Shown here in pieces: positions 5,463 to 5,589 of a DNA stretch of 5,589 nt. Position 1 is the first letter of the stretch; each line of letters begins with the position of its first letter. A model generated the notes under the pieces. It was not told the origin of the DNA. It made no database searches and saw only the letters and a list, made by a program, of their open reading frames with translations. The position numbers and the translations under genes were made by a program. Location: NCBI GenBank assembly GCA_014730295.1, contig WJIN01000343.1, forward strand, positions 1 to 5,589, read 5' to 3'. This DNA comes from Promethearchaeota archaeon (GTDB lineage: Archaea > Asgardarchaeota > Lokiarchaeia > Sigynarchaeales > SOKP01).

Positions 5463-5480
5463 ATTATATATCTATATAAT
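5463..5480. repeat. AT-only inverted repeat ATTATATA-TC-TATATAAT, TATA-like
   Basis: Perfect 8-base arms with a 2-base centre lie 10 bases beyond the palindromic region 5403-5452. The symmetric TATA content could serve as a promoter core on either strand. No intact gene is seen in this window for it to drive: it is about 180 bases upstream of the possible minus-strand pseudogene and just over 100 bases from the right window edge. Confidence 0.35.
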
Positions 5481-5589
5481 CCCATATATTTTGTATAAAA
5501 ACAGAAAACAGTCAAAAACTTGGTATAAGGTATTAGATACATAACTCCGACCTAAAGGGAAGAATATTTTCAATTATACATTACTTTAG

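Larger units (their letters stand above)
4937..5589. other. Gene-poor region of 653 bases after the operon
   Basis: No intact ORF of convincing length was found on either strand. The region holds an 8-base perfect inverted repeat at 4949-4965, a 10-base-arm hairpin at 5086-5109, a possible decayed minus-strand gene at about 5053-5282, a complex palindromic stretch at 5403-5452 and an AT-only inverted repeat at 5463-5480. From about 5040 to 5350 the + strand is C-rich and G-poor (15 C against 4 G in 5161-5220). This is opposite to the purine-rich + strand of the genes and hints at past coding on the minus strand. The last 100 bases (5490-5589) show nothing recognisable; no tRNA or rRNA was seen. 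Confidence 0.7.

Noticed and set aside
5443..5480. Bacterial promoter with TTGACT as -35 and TATAAT as -10
   Set aside because: The spacing from TTGACT (5443-5448) to TATAAT (5475-5480) is 26 bases, too long, and no intact gene follows within the window.
4937..5589. CRISPR array, tRNA or insertion sequence in the gene-poor tail
   Set aside because: No regularly spaced repeats, no cloverleaf with anticodon and T-loop bases, and no transposase-like reading frame with terminal inverted repeats could be found.

Overview
The window is strongly AT-rich DNA from a low-GC prokaryote using the standard code. It holds one tight gene block on the + strand (positions 2 to 4936) and a gene-poor tail of about 650 bases. 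The domain of life cannot be settled from the sequence. A textbook Shine-Dalgarno site, oligo-T ends and TATA-like tracts would fit a low-GC archaeon (Asgard/Lokiarchaeia-like as one option) or a low-GC bacterium.

Layout: (1) 2-250, the last 82 residues of a radical SAM protein, carrying a SPASM-type auxiliary Fe-S cysteine set. (2) 255-1013, a histidine-phosphatase-superfamily protein starting 4 bases later. (3) 1019-1147, a 42-residue Asn-rich protein made of two copies of a DNRSN unit, preceded by a perfect Shine-Dalgarno sequence that forms the last codons of the phosphatase gene. (4) 1148-1302, an intergenic gap with a stem, a T9 tract, an 8-base direct repeat and a possible promoter. 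(5) 1303-2259, a complete radical SAM protein with CxxxCxxC, GGEP and a C-terminal SPASM-like Cys cluster. (6) 2282-3478, a family 2 glycosyltransferase with a membrane C-terminus. (7) 3509-4936, an N-terminal helical/TPR-like region fused to a class I SAM methyltransferase. (8) 4937-5589, no intact gene, but several inverted repeats and a possible decayed minus-strand gene.

How they may work together (inference): genes 1-3 look like one transcription unit and genes 5-7 like a second one directly behind it. A short, probably strongly translated peptide lies between two SPASM-type radical SAM enzymes, with a glycosyltransferase and a methyltransferase downstream. This resembles a peptide- or glycan-modification locus. 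The strongest candidate for something undescribed is the DNRSN-repeat peptide as substrate or partner of the radical SAM enzymes. The competing reading is that it belongs to a scattered family of small DNRSNQ-type proteins unrelated to its neighbours.
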